Part shown: positions 36,688 through 45,847 of the stretch, in pieces
Position numbering within the stretch: the first letter of the stretch is position 1
Layout of the letters: every line of letters starts with the position of its first letter
From: CTSoil-075 sp964292325
GTDB lineage: Bacteria; Bacillota; Negativicutes; DSM-13327
NCBI GenBank assembly: GCA_964292325.1
Contig: CAXYVG010000019.1
Span: forward strand, 1 to 49,432
Reading direction: 5' to 3'
DNA length: 49,432 bases
Notes under the pieces: model-generated
What the model saw: only the letters and a program-made list of their open reading frames with translations
Databases searched by the model: none
Told to the model about the DNA's origin: nothing
Translations under genes and position numbers: made by a program

Positions 36688-38376
36688 TTAAATGCTGAAT
36701 TTCCTGACTTCACCTTGTAATTCTTCCGCTAGGCGAGCAAGCGCTTGGCTAGACGCTGCTATTTCTTCCATTGAGGCAGATTGTTCCTCTGTAGCAGCGG
36801 AAACAGTCTGTGTATGTCCAGCAGAATCTTTGCTGATAAGCTCTATATCCCGAACTGACGAAACAATTTGTTGAGTTCTAGAAGCCATTTGCTGAATAGC
36901 AGACGAAATTTCTCTAACTTGAGATGAAACCTCATCGATAAGTGAAACAATCGCTTTAAATGCCTGCCCTGCATTGTTTACAACATTGGCGCCAACTTTG
37001 ACTTCACGTGTACCGTCGTTCATAGCGGTGATAGCACTCTCAGTGTCTATTTGTATTCCAGAAATTAGGCATGTAATTTGCTTGGCAGCTTCTTGAGACT
37101 GTTCAGCAAGCTTACGTACCTCTTCGGCAACTACCGCAAATCCTCTGCCTTGCTCGCCTGCTCGAGCGGCTTCAATAGCCGCATTTAATGCTAATAAATT
37201 AGTCTGGCCTGCTATTCCCGAAATGGTATCCACAATCTGCCCAATTTCTTTTGAACGGTCACCTAACTTCGATACTACCTGCGCAGAACTAGATACCGTT
37301 TTCTCAATCTTATTCATCTGCCCAATAGCCTCATCAACAGCAGTATTGCCTTCTGTTGCCGCGTTAGCAGTCTTATCAGCCACACTCGATACAGCATCCG
37401 CATTCGCGGCTATTTGCTGTACACTAGCAGAAAGTTGTTCCACAGTTGTAGCGGTAGTATTGATTTCATTGGCTTGTTTTTCGGCCCCCTGCGCTACCTC
37501 TGCAATTGTTTCTGCCACTTGATTCGTCGCCTGGGCGGACTGTTCCGCACTCGCAGTTAACTCTTCCGACGATGCAGCCACTTGTTCTGTGGTTACTACA
37601 ATCTGCTTAATTAACAGCCGCAGATTCTCCTTCATAGTATTGAAATCGCTAGCTAACTGCCCAATCTCATCTGAAGAATTTACTAGAATATCTTCTCCTA
37701 GTAAATTTCCTTTAGCCAGTTCATTTGCAGAACTGGTAATCTTCCGTATGGGCTTTGAGATGCTTTGACTCACGAATATGCCAATTCCAATAGCAACTAG
37801 TGACACTAAAAGATTTACAATGAGGAGTAATAACTGGGCCTGTTTGGCCCTTTCCGCTTGTACCTTTTGTTCATCTTGCACTAACACTTTCACGGCTTGT
37901 ACCAATTCGTCAGATGCCCCCATAGCGGCTTTATATGGTTTTCCCAACTCTTGCATATGTAAGCTTACCTTTTCCACGTTGTTAGCTTTTTTAGCCTCTA
38001 TAGACTTCTCCGCGATAGCTTCATATTCAATTTTTTCTTTTTTTATTACTTGGACAAGTTTTTTCCCATTTTCTGTTTTAATCATTTCGCTAAGCTGAGC
38101 CATTTTTTCATCCGTTTTTTTGCGATAATCGTTAAATACAGATATATCCGATAATTCTCCAGTAAAATTAAATCTACGCATTGCTACAGCCTCATTGGCC
38201 AAGTCCGTGGCCAAACCTTGTGTCAATTCAATTTCACGCAGATCAGTATCCATTATAGCCTCGTAAGACGTATTTATTTCCCCTATCTTCGAATAGGTAA
38301 ATACGCTCATTACCACAACCATAACAATTACGATTAAATAGCCCCCTGTAATCTTCTTGCCAACAGTTAACCTCAT
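36688..38376 (-). CDS. Methyl-accepting chemotaxis protein with four-helix-bundle sensor
   Basis: A 562-residue chemoreceptor: membrane helix at about 9-30, small periplasmic four-helix bundle (about 31-185), second helix at about 188-210, HAMP (about 211-265) and a signalling coiled coil with EQGRGFAVVAEEVRKLAEQS. It ends in ATEEQSASMEEIAASSQALA and a short tail without a CheR-binding pentapeptide. GAGGGTG stands before the ATG at 38376; an ATG six codons upstream lies in that site. It is directly preceded by a cheW fragment, suggesting an ancestral cheW-mcp operon. The relic at 46975-47213 comes from a related receptor. Confidence 0.93.
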   Translation of the reverse strand: MRLTVGKKITGGYLIVIVMVVVMSVFTYSKIGEINTSYEAIMDTDLREIELTQGLATDLANEAVAMRRFNFTGELSDISVFNDYRKKTDEKMAQLSEMIKTENGKKLVQVIKKEKIEYEAIAEKSIEAKKANNVEKVSLHMQELGKPYKAAMGASDELVQAVKVLVQDEQKVQAERAKQAQLLLLIVNLLVSLVAIGIGIFVSQSISKPIRKITSSANELAKGNLLGEDILVNSSDEIGQLASDFNTMKENLRLLIKQIVVTTEQVAASSEELTASAEQSAQATNQVAETIAEVAQGAEKQANEINTTATTVEQLSASVQQIAANADAVSSVADKTANAATEGNTAVDEAIGQMNKIEKTVSSSAQVVSKLGDRSKEIGQIVDTISGIAGQTNLLALNAAIEAARAGEQGRGFAVVAEEVRKLAEQSQEAAKQITCLISGIQIDTESAITAMNDGTREVKVGANVVNNAGQAFKAIVSLIDEVSSQVREISSAIQQMASRTQQIVSSVRDIELISKDSAGHTQTVSAATEEQSASMEEIAASSQALARLAEELQGEVRKFSI

Positions 38377-38411
38377 CCTAGTCACCCTCTTCATATAAAA
38401 TTCTACTTAGC

Positions 38412-38527
38412 TTAGTTAATGACACCTTCCATGAAATCAGGAGTTTGCGGTAGCCTGGTTGCCCCCTTGTAGTGAATGATTTCCTTTACCTGCGAGATTG
38501 GATTAAAATCCTCTCCCACGTGCTTCA
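38412..38527 (-). pseudogene. cheW fragment
   Basis: About 35 codons ending in TAA at 38412 translate as a CheW segment: ISQVKEIIHYKGATRLPQTP followed by DFMEGVIN, which in intact CheW continues into LRGKVIPVIDL. Only this part is left, cut by a stop immediately after GVIN. A terminator hairpin lies directly upstream, so it is probably not expressed. CheW couples receptors to CheA. Confidence 0.65.
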
Positions 38528-38561
38528 TAAAAAATAAGAAAGCCCAAGAAGGGGCCTTCTT
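38527..38561 (-). terminator. Rho-independent terminator upstream of the cheW fragment
   Basis: A 10-bp stem (38536-38545 with 38552-38561, one G-T pair) followed leftward by TATTTTTTAT. It ends whatever transcript crosses 38.6-39.1 kb. It is also placed like an attenuator in a leader for the downstream chemoreceptor. Confidence 0.65.
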
Positions 38562-38661
38562 ATCTTTGTAAGTGTATTTAATTATAGTAATTCTATCTAA
38601 ATCTCCAAATCCCTTCAACAAATTATGTCATTTTTCGACTTTTCCCGTTCTTTTAAGAACA

Positions 38662-39085
38662 CTATAGTATTCCAGCGAGGCCAACAAAGTCTATCCCTTT
38701 TCGGGCCGCTATTTCATGTTTACCTTTTTGATTGATTTGCTGCAATTTATAGACCGTAAAAGCCATTATTGAAAACACACTTAGTAAAGTAAAGGCCACC
38801 TGCATAATGTGTCCGAAATTTGCGTACAGCACAACCGAGCCGCACACTTGATTGTTATAGCGAATTTGACTTACCCGTTATACCGCCGCCCGAACCAATA
38901 CTATTAGGTATTTCCATGTTCAGTTTTCTCGTTACAGCAATATTGCTGCCCGAACCAGCAATAATAAGTTTATCTGTCTTTTGGTCAGCATGCGCATCAA
39001 AAGCGGATTTTTGCGGCATCGAACAGCCCACGCTGATTCCTGCTATAGTTAGTACTAATAAAACCCCAGCAAAAAATTTTTCCAT
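38662..39085 (-). pseudogene. Collapsed copy of the PstS-like lipoprotein and histidine kinase operon
   Basis: From the right it starts as a lipoprotein gene (ATG at 39085; signal peptide with lipobox ISVGC; then DKLIIAGSGSNIAVTRKL), reads into MEIPNSIGSGGGITG, and then jumps into the middle of a histidine kinase (CGSVVLYANFGHIMQVAF... to HEIAARK). It is nearly identical to 48179-48345 joined to 49300-49354 and 49380-49432 of the intact operon at the right end of the window. One join deletes about 950 bp. The other removes 30 bp between two copies of CAGTTTT. Frames are broken, so no working product is expected. Confidence 0.88.
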
Positions 39086-39220
39086 AACAGAGCATCCCTA
39101 CTATTTTCATAATTCACTAATTCACAACACCTAACGATATTAAGACAATAAGAATTAATTTCACGCATCTATCTTACCATAAATATTACAATTTACCATA
39201 AAATGCCAAAGTTCCGCGGA

Positions 39221-39266
39221 GACGAGGGGACGGTACTAAATTGTCACTTTATAAGATGTCAATTTA
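39221..39266. repeat. Palindromic dispersed repeat, larger half, split by the group II intron
   Basis: This matches the repeat at 32354-32414 in reverse orientation over about 40 of 44 bases. Joined to the other half at 41160-41170 it restores arms GGGGACGGTACTAAATTG and CAATTTAGTACCGTCCCC around a 16-base centre. The intron lies exactly inside one arm. Confidence 0.85.
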
Positions 39267-41159
39267 ATCGAGTAGCCGAGGCATCACTACCCCAAGCCCT
39301 CACAGAACCGGACGTGCCCAATTAAGGCATCCGGCTCTTCACAATATCGTTCACATAACATAGCTTTTTTCCTGTACCTAAACGAAAATGTTCACACAGG
39401 TGTACGCTCTAGGAAGTGGGAATTTCTTGAGGAACAGGTTGAACTTAATCCAATCAAAGCTTTTCTTTGGCTTCGTCGATTGAGCCATTTAAAAAGAAGA
39501 CGTTTTGTTTCATCAATAAAATCACTTACGGACTTTTTGTTGTTTGTCACCCCGTAATATCTGCAGTAACCATGTAGTTTCATGTTCAGCATTTTCATAA
39601 GTTCTTTTGTTGGCGAATTTCTATTCTTCTTTAACCATTCTTTGACTTTTAACAAGCTAGCTTTGTATTTCTTTTTTCTTGTTTTTCTTTTAACTACAAT
39701 TTGTCCATTATGCATCGTATCTGTATAATGGGTGAATCCTAGAAAATCAAAGCTCCCTGTATCACCATCATTGTCGTCATCCTTACTTTTTCCTAGATTG
39801 ATAATTTTAGTTTTCTCTTCTGCTATCTCAAGATTAAATTCTTTTAGACGCACTATTAGTTGTTGGTAAAATTCTTTTGCTTCATTCGCATATTGAAAGC
39901 AAAAGACTGCATCATCAGCATATCTTACCATGTATGATGCACCCTCACATTGTCTTCGTATTCTCTTTTCAAACCACAAATCCATTACATAATGTAAATA
40001 AATATTGGCAAGTATTGGCGACCCTGGACCACCCTGCGGTACACCTTCAGGTGTTACATAGTTGATACCAGCCTCCATTACTCCAGCCTTCATAAATCTA
40101 CTAATTAGCCTTTGAATATTAGGATCGGCTATCCGATGCTTTATAAATTTTATCATCCAATCATGGTCTACATGATCAAAGAATCCTTTAATATCTGCAT
40201 CTACTATGTAGTTAATCTCTGCTCTGTTTACGATCTGATTGAGTACTTTTAGTGCATCATGACAACTTCTCTTGGGTCTGAATCCAAATGAGCATTCAAG
40301 AAAGTCCTGTTCATATATGGCATTCAAAATCTTGGCTAACGCCATTTGTACGAGCTTATCTTCATAGGCTGGTAATCCTAGCGGTCTTCTCTTGTCTGTC
40401 CCTGGTTTGGGTATATACACCCTTTTTACAGACTGTGGTTTGTAGGCTTGCCTTTTCATCCTAGCTATCAAATCTTTTATATTCTCTTCTAGGTTAGCTT
40501 CGTATTCTGCTTTGCTTATTCCGTCAATGCCTACAGCCTTATTCTTATCCATTTGCTTATGACAGGCTTTTATCATTTCTGCGTTGATTAGGTGAGCAAG
40601 TGAAGTAAATTGATCCTTCGGTTTTGCTCTAGCTACTTCAGCTATCCTTGCTAGTTTTGTTTCCATACGATTTCTACCTCCGAGTGTAGTATATGTGTCA
40701 CTTTTAAGGTCTATATTGTGTTACCGCCTTCCCTCTGTAGGCATTACCCTACTTCATCAGTACTATGCAGTAATCTGACTCCCTGCCGTATTCGGCTTCC
40801 TAACTTTCTTATCGCTTGTTAGCCTTACTTTCTCTACGTAAAGAACGGGCAGGGTCTCCCAAGTTGATACATCATAACTATGTATAGCATGCCATGGTCT
40901 ATGACCCCGAAGAGACCGCTATATTCTCGCTTAACGAATATATCAGTATTGCTTTCTGCTCGGTACAATGCATCAGCCCTCTTGATTGGGATTTCGAGGC
41001 TCAACTTCCTTCAACTTTCGCTTACGGCCTACTACCTTGCTGTCTACGCTTAACCGCATGGGTTACCCCATACCGTCCAAGACTCGCTATGAATGGTTTG
41101 CTAAACCTTGTTCAGTGGGGTTCCCACCCACTATATGATGTACCCTTAGCTTGGCGCAC
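39267..41159 (-). mobile_element. Group II intron (1893 nt) encoding a reverse transcriptase
   Basis: The 5' end GTGCGCC lies at 41153-41159, and the 3' end ...CTACTCGAT at 39267. Domain V is plain at 39305-39338 (GAGCCGGATGCC...GGCACGTCCGGTTC), followed by a domain VI stem. The open reading frame is in domain IV, and 40667-41159 holds domains I to III. The boundaries come from restoring a perfect palindrome in the flanking repeat. The intron-encoded protein has a frameshift near its end, so splicing and mobility may be reduced. The structure was judged by eye, not folded. Confidence 0.88.
39378..40666 (-). CDS. ltrA: Group II intron reverse transcriptase/maturase, C-terminus frameshifted
   Basis: A reverse transcriptase with the catalytic YADDAVF, PQGGPGSPILANIYLHYVMD and the usual N-terminal RT-0 to RT-7 blocks, then a maturase X domain. 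No HNH endonuclease domain follows, so the enzyme is of the short type. The uninterrupted frame stops at 39392 with an unrelated tail after NRRSQRKA. One base earlier in frame, the DNA reads KSFDWIKFNLFLKKFPLPRA and ends at TAG 39378, which is the normal family ending. One A appears to be missing from an A-run (39461-39464). The coordinates include the restored tail. Mutation or sequence error is possible. Confidence 0.9.
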
Positions 41160-41170
41160 GTACCGTCCCC
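41160..41170. repeat. Palindromic dispersed repeat, smaller half
   Basis: GTACCGTCCCC abutting the intron 5' end, completing the repeat whose main part is at 39221-39266. Degenerate copies of the CCCCTGTC type lie next to it up to 41190. Confidence 0.75.
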
Positions 41171-41202
41171 CTGTCTCCCCCCTGTCACTCCTGCAGGTTG
41201 AC

Positions 41203-41781
41203 TTAATGTTTCCAAGTATAAGGGACCTTGTTGATCAGATGCTCCATAATCTGCTTTGCCAAATAATCTGAATCTCCCGTTACTGACCATTGCCCATAAT
41301 AATGCTGACTGTCGTGAATATCAAGAAATTCATTTTTTCGGGTATCATAACCAACAACACGTATGGTCAAATCCGTTTCTTGTAATAGATCACCGTATAA
41401 GTTACTAAAGGTAGATGCTCTAAAATCCGCTATTTGTGCCCCAATAACGATATCAACATTCAATTTTTCCCCAATCCCCTGTAGCACAGAAGCGTTAATT
41501 TTTCCTGGTTTATTTCGATTTTTCAATTCAAGTGGCAAGGCCAGTTGAACTTCATCGGCTGGAATCACATCATAAAGAATAATGACCTTGGCTAACGGCA
41601 TGCGGAATCTAGCTTGCAGCGACTCAGTTATGACCCGTTCGGTATCCTGATCATGAGTATAACTGCTATTAAAAACAGGCAATATGGCAACTCGCAGTGG
41701 CTCATAGGCTAGACATGGGGCCGGAGCGATACCGACCATAAAGAAAACGCCCAACAACAGCAGTGCCAGAAACTTTTTCAT
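41203..41781 (-). CDS. Secreted protein of unknown function, CsgG/LpoB-like N-terminus
   Basis: A 192-residue protein with a clear signal peptide (MKKFLALLLLGVFFMVGIAP, cleavage near CLA-YEP), so it is exported. The mature start LRVAILPVFNSSY resembles the first strand and loop of CsgG, LpoB or TolB-like proteins. Further text includes DIVIGAQIADFRASTF and DLTIRVVGYDTRKNEF, also in the style of that fold. GGGAGG precedes the ATG at 41781. It is alone between the IS607 element and the group II intron, and looks complete. The family match is weak, and the function is unknown. Confidence 0.75.
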   Translation of the reverse strand: MKKFLALLLLGVFFMVGIAPAPCLAYEPLRVAILPVFNSSYTHDQDTERVITESLQARFRMPLAKVIILYDVIPADEVQLALPLELKNRNKPGKINASVLQGIGEKLNVDIVIGAQIADFRASTFSNLYGDLLQETDLTIRVVGYDTRKNEFLDIHDSQHYYGQWSVTGDSDYLAKQIMEHLINKVPYTWKH

Positions 41782-41839
41782 AACGATTCCTCCCACTTTT
41801 ACTGCTACTTAAAACATAGACAAATATGTCCATGTCAAG

Positions 41840-42000
41840 AAAATTCCTTATTCATAGTGCCTGTCCTCGCTTTCTTGCGATTGCTACTAACATTTGATAT
41901 AGCACTCCAAAGGCGTAAATTCCCGACTAGCCATCGGTACATATATACAAGTGCTTTATTGTGCAACATTGTATATTTCAGCATTAGCAAGGTTAATACT
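41840..42000 (-). ncRNA. Possible omega RNA region at the 3' end of tnpB
   Basis: TnpB nucleases use a guide RNA made from the 3' end of their gene and the element's right end. Here the segment after the tnpB stop has short hairpins CCGA/TCGG (about 41925-41940) and TCGC/GCGA (about 41868-41882). The place fits, but the scaffold ends and guide are not resolved. Confidence 0.3.
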
Positions 42001-43122
42001 GGCGTTTAAATCTCTATCTATTATTAATCCGCACTCTTCACAAATGTAAGTCCTGTCTGATAGTTTCAAGTCTTTTTTAATACTTCCGCAACACGAGCAT
42101 GTTTTGCTGGATGGATACCACCTAGCAACTATCCTTAATTCGATACTGTTTAACTTGCATTTGTATTCTAGCTTGGTTTTAAAATAGTGGAAATTTTGTT
42201 GCGCTATCGCCTTTGCCAAATGCCTATTCTTCATCATTCCGCTCACATTTAAGTCTTCAATCGTGATATGAGACGGTTTGGTTTTCACTATCTCACTGAC
42301 GACTTTATTTGTATAATCTTTACGAATACTTGTTAGCTCATAATGAATAGCTTGTACTTTCTTGACTTGTTTGACTATGTTTGCAGAATAAGTAGCAGAT
42401 TTTTCACCCCTTTCCTTTTTAAATTCATATTTTCTTGATAAGCGTTTCTGCTCACGCTTTAGTTTTTTCTCTAACTTTTTAACTTGATTCGTTTTATTAA
42501 TATTTTTGAATGGTTTTTCAATATTTGAACATACAGCAAGGTCTTTTATCCCAAGATCAATTCCTGCGCCTTCTGTATAGTCGCCATTAATACTTTTCAC
42601 TGCTGGAACATCAACCAATACAGATACAAAATATTTACCAGCTTTCGCGGATACAGTACCGCTATTAACCTTTAAATTGGTGGGTATATAGCCTTTTTCT
42701 TTAAGCTGTATAAATCCTAAAGTAGGTATCTTGATTTTATGGCGTTCAACCGTCCAGTCAGTATTATTATTTTTAGGAAAATAAGACTTAACATCTTGGT
42801 TCTTCTTTTTCTTGAATCTAGGGAATTTACTTTCACCTTTAAAAAATCGCTTAAACGCCTTTTCACCGTTCATTATTGCTTGTTTTACAGCTTTAGAAGA
42901 TACTGTTTTAACCCATTGATCTTCTGGATTGTTTGGTAAGTACTCGTTATTCAGCCATTTAGAAAAATCCATGCCAGATACGAAACGCTTTTCTGTTTCA
43001 TAAATCTCTTTGTTATGTGCCAGATAGAAATTATAGATAAACCTGCATACGCCGATGGTTTGATTGATTTTAGATTTCTGCTCTGGCGTGGGGTTGATTT
43101 CTGTTTTAAATGCTTTTAGCAT
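41956..43122 (-). CDS. tnpB: TnpB RNA-guided nuclease of the IS607 element
   Basis: A 388-residue TnpB of typical length. The RuvC residues are all seen: D in GIDLGIKDLAV, E in ITIEDLNVSGM and D in IDRDLNASINL. The zinc ribbon is complete as CSCC...CEEC. TnpB enzymes cut DNA directed by an omega RNA and favour keeping of the transposon. The first 7 bases overlap the recombinase gene. There is no sign of damage, so it could be active. The TAM cannot be read without the element's exact end. Confidence 0.93.
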   Translation of the reverse strand: MLKAFKTEINPTPEQKSKINQTIGVCRFIYNFYLAHNKEIYETEKRFVSGMDFSKWLNNEYLPNNPEDQWVKTVSSKAVKQAIMNGEKAFKRFFKGESKFPRFKKKKNQDVKSYFPKNNNTDWTVERHKIKIPTLGFIQLKEKGYIPTNLKVNSGTVSAKAGKYFVSVLVDVPAVKSINGDYTEGAGIDLGIKDLAVCSNIEKPFKNINKTNQVKKLEKKLKREQKRLSRKYEFKKERGEKSATYSANIVKQVKKVQAIHYELTSIRKDYTNKVVSEIVKTKPSHITIEDLNVSGMMKNRHLAKAIAQQNFHYFKTKLEYKCKLNSIELRIVARWYPSSKTCSCCGSIKKDLKLSDRTYICEECGLIIDRDLNASINLANAEIYNVAQ

Positions 43123-43724
43123 AATTTGTTATCTTCTTTCAACTTTTTCTTGTATTTTCTAAGTCCATAAATTCTGCATGAAAACACATGAGTTATACTA
43201 ATTAAATCCTGTACAAGTTCTTGTGCTGGCGATAGTGTGTCATTATTAACTACAATAAGTTCAACACCAAACGATTTTAAAAACTGTTCAAACCATCCAT
43301 AACCGAAACGTATAAATCTGTCTTTGTGGGCAATAAAAATTTGTTTTACTTCCCCTTTTTGACACATTACAAGTAATTCATTCCATTTTTTACGATTGTA
43401 ATTGAGTCCACTACCAATATCCTCAAACACTACATCCACAATAATACCTTTAGCGTTGGCATATTGTTTTAAAAATTCAACTTGATTCTTTAAGTCGTCT
43501 TTTTGCCCGCGATTGGATACTCTTGTATAAATTATTGTCTTTCTTTTATTTTTCCCTAACAAGGAATCACCAATATACTCTGAGTATTGAGTATGTGTAT
43601 AATATCTCCTGTCTGTTGGCGTTCGGAAAGCCTTTAGTATACCATCTTTATCCCATCGTTGGAGCGTCCTTACTGAAATGTTAATCATTTTTGCAAATTC
43701 GTTGATTTTATATTGTTTATCCAT
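43116..43724 (-). CDS. tnpA: IS607 serine recombinase (TnpA)
   Basis: A 202-residue recombinase. A MerR-like helix-turn-helix opens the protein (INEFAKMINISVRTLQRWDK), then the serine recombinase domain follows with the nucleophile in IYTRVSNRGQKDDL and the conserved AHKDRFIRFGYGWFE. This domain order is diagnostic of IS607. The enzyme excises and inserts the element through a serine-linked intermediate. It is intact and reads into tnpB with a 7-bp overlap. Confidence 0.93.
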   Translation of the reverse strand: MDKQYKINEFAKMINISVRTLQRWDKDGILKAFRTPTDRRYYTHTQYSEYIGDSLLGKNKRKTIIYTRVSNRGQKDDLKNQVEFLKQYANAKGIIVDVVFEDIGSGLNYNRKKWNELLVMCQKGEVKQIFIAHKDRFIRFGYGWFEQFLKSFGVELIVVNNDTLSPAQELVQDLISITHVFSCRIYGLRKYKKKLKEDNKLC

Positions 43725-43895
43725 ATCTATATTTTTACTATTTTTAACTACATTTGTCTATATTTTTATTAACTGTTTTCATCCTCCTATTATTATACGT
43801 GTCGAGGGGACTTTCTTGAGCCGAACAACCCGGCAATATGTTTAGAAGAATTAGCGTTACTAATAGCAACATTATCTAGCAATATATCATTTTGT

Positions 43896-44708
43896 TTATC
43901 TCCAAACTACTTTAGCTTCTTTTCTTGGCACTGTTCTCTGATATTTAACACTCGGGTAGCCTACGACTAAACATGCAACTACGTCTTGACCCTGATGAAG
44001 CTTTAAATATTCTTTCATTTCCTTAGAATGTGCCACTGCTCTTGTAAAAAATCCACTATATAACATTCCTAATCCCTGCGCATATACCATCGTTTCCATA
44101 TGTGCTGCTGCGATACATGCATTTTGTACGGACTTTGATAACACCAAAATCACAGTTCCCGCATCAAAAAACAAACCATCTTTCCTATTTTCATCATGAT
44201 AATCCAGATACATCTGCTTCCACATATCCCCGTACCAAGATATATTCAGCTTTTCTTTTTCCTCATCGGAAAGGTTGGCTATTTTATTCAGTTCATCAAT
44301 TGCCATATTTCGTAGTAGGTCAATATCATCTCTCACAACGCAATAGGATACATTCTGCAGATTCCCTCCTGTTGGAGAATATCTTCCCGCTTCAATAATT
44401 TTTTCGATTTTATGAGTTTCCACTTGTTTTTTTGAAAACTGCCGTATTGTTCTTCTGTATTTCAGTTCCCGCAAGTATTGATTTTCATCTAACTCAAATC
44501 GGCCCTTCTCATATTCTAAAATGTCTGACATAGGATAATCTTCTAATATAACTGCGTTTTTAGGGCAGACTGCAATACAATGCCCGCACTCAATACATCG
44601 TATTTTTTTAGACTTTGCCTTATGACCAATCACTTCTATATCTTTTGTGAAACAATCTTTCGCACATAGTCCACATCCAATACATTTATTTTCATCGATC
44701 GTAATCAT
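43896..44708 (-). CDS. Ferredoxin-nitroreductase fusion protein
   Basis: A 270-residue protein: two 4Fe-4S clusters at the N-terminus (CIGCGLCAKDC and CIECGHCIAVCP, residues about 9-52), then a nitroreductase domain (about 80-255) with RRTIRQFSKKQ and SPTGGNLQNV as FMN-binding parts. The fused ferredoxin domain would feed electrons to FMN, as in enzymes of anaerobes that reduce nitro or enone compounds. The physiological substrate is unknown. It lies 2 bp after the alcohol dehydrogenase gene, so the two are one operon, divergent from the LysR regulator. Confidence 0.9.
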   Translation of the reverse strand: MITIDENKCIGCGLCAKDCFTKDIEVIGHKAKSKKIRCIECGHCIAVCPKNAVILEDYPMSDILEYEKGRFELDENQYLRELKYRRTIRQFSKKQVETHKIEKIIEAGRYSPTGGNLQNVSYCVVRDDIDLLRNMAIDELNKIANLSDEEKEKLNISWYGDMWKQMYLDYHDENRKDGLFFDAGTVILVLSKSVQNACIAAAHMETMVYAQGLGMLYSGFFTRAVAHSKEMKEYLKLHQGQDVVACLVVGYPSVKYQRTVPRKEAKVVWR

Positions 44709-44710
44709 TT

Positions 44711-45847
44711 CTATTCTCCTTCGAATATCCGGCGCAGCAGCACTTTCATCTCTTCACGGTTAATTGGCACTGGATTCCCAACAGTAGACCCCTTTAATGA
44801 ATTATCAACTAATTGATCCATATCATCTTCAAACTGTTGCAATGTAATACCCGCTGCTTCTAAACCAACTGGTATTTGTAATGTCTCTTTTAAACGTATA
44901 ATAGAGTTAATAAGATCTGCTTTCCCCACTTTACGAGCTAATGTATCTAATTGGATTTTTATTGTCTCATCATGCTCTACATCAAATTGCAAGGCATAGG
45001 GCAATACAATCGCATTCAATAACCCATGACCCATATTATACTTACCACCCAAGGCATGAGCAATGCCATGTACCATTCCTAGACCTGAATTAGCAAAAGC
45101 AATCCCCGCTAAACATTGATACGAATGTACTTTTTCTCGACTTTCTACGGTTTTCTCATGATAAGACGCAGGTAAGTATTCGAAAATTCCTTCGATTGCC
45201 CCTACTGCCAATGCTGTCGTAAATTCATCAGAGTTTTTATTGAGATAACTTTCTACCGCATGAGTCATGGCATCCATGCCTGTTTCGGCGACCAACTCTG
45301 CTGGCATGGTCATTGTCAATAAAGGATCAAGGATCGCAATATCAGGAACAAAATATATAGTCTTCAAACCAATTTTCAGCTCTTGCTCTTTAAAAGTAAC
45401 AACAGCTGACTTGGTTACCTCACTTCCTGTACCAGAGGTCGAAGGAATGGCAATAAACTTTATGCCTCGCCTTTTTGTCGGCAGCTCAATTTGCAAGATA
45501 TTATCAAATGTGATTTCCGGATATTCGTATAACAGTGTTATTACTTTGGCCGCATCGATCGGAGAACCGCCACCAACAGCCACCACTACATCTGGAGCAA
45601 ACGCCTGGATCTTTTCTAAGCCATCTAATATAGTCTGTACATCTGGGTTTTTTGCAATACCGGAATAAACAAAAATTTCACATTCATTGACGGAAAAGTA
45701 TTCTTGAATCTTTGCAATAACACCACTTTTTAACATAGATGATCCACCAGTGGCTATAAAAACACGAGTAGCAGGAATATCCTTTAGAACTTCCAGCGAC
45801 CCCTTTCCCGTATAGATAGATTGTGCACCTAAAACAAGCTGTTTCAA
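44711..45847 (-). CDS. Iron-containing alcohol dehydrogenase
   Basis: A 378-residue group III dehydrogenase. NAD(P) binding is seen in VVAVGGGSPIDAAKVI and PSTSGTGSEVT. The metal-binding His residues stand in GMVHGIAHALGGKYNMGHG, with D and H of TGMDAMTHAVESY before them. It reversibly oxidises alcohols or reduces aldehydes; the substrate is not identifiable. A TTG at 45847 with GGGCGG before it is chosen because an ATG at 45865 has no ribosome site. It is the first gene of the operon with the ferredoxin-nitroreductase, probably controlled by the divergent LysR protein. Confidence 0.88.
   Translation of the reverse strand: MKQLVLGAQSIYTGKGSLEVLKDIPATRVFIATGGSSMLKSGVIAKIQEYFSVNECEIFVYSGIAKNPDVQTILDGLEKIQAFAPDVVVAVGGGSPIDAAKVITLLYEYPEITFDNILQIELPTKRRGIKFIAIPSTSGTGSEVTKSAVVTFKEQELKIGLKTIYFVPDIAILDPLLTMTMPAELVAETGMDAMTHAVESYLNKNSDEFTTALAVGAIEGIFEYLPASYHEKTVESREKVHSYQCLAGIAFANSGLGMVHGIAHALGGKYNMGHGLLNAIVLPYALQFDVEHDETIKIQLDTLARKVGKADLINSIIRLKETLQIPVGLEAAGITLQQFEDDMDQLVDNSLKGSTVGNPVPINREEMKVLLRRIFEGE

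Larger units (their letters stand above)
41830..43790 (-). mobile_element. IS607 family element with serine recombinase and TnpB
   Basis: A two-gene element, both genes intact, overlapping by 7 bp. IS607 elements have no terminal inverted repeats, so the limits are estimates. On the left (upstream) side, TCTATATTTTTACTA and TCTATATTTTTATTA repeats at about 43728-43772 are likely recombinase-binding sites. No duplicate or empty site is in the window to fix the ends. Confidence 0.8.

Noticed and set aside
40894..41271. A 125-codon open frame on the plus strand
   Set aside because: It is antisense to the structured 5' part of the group II intron; such frames are common false calls.
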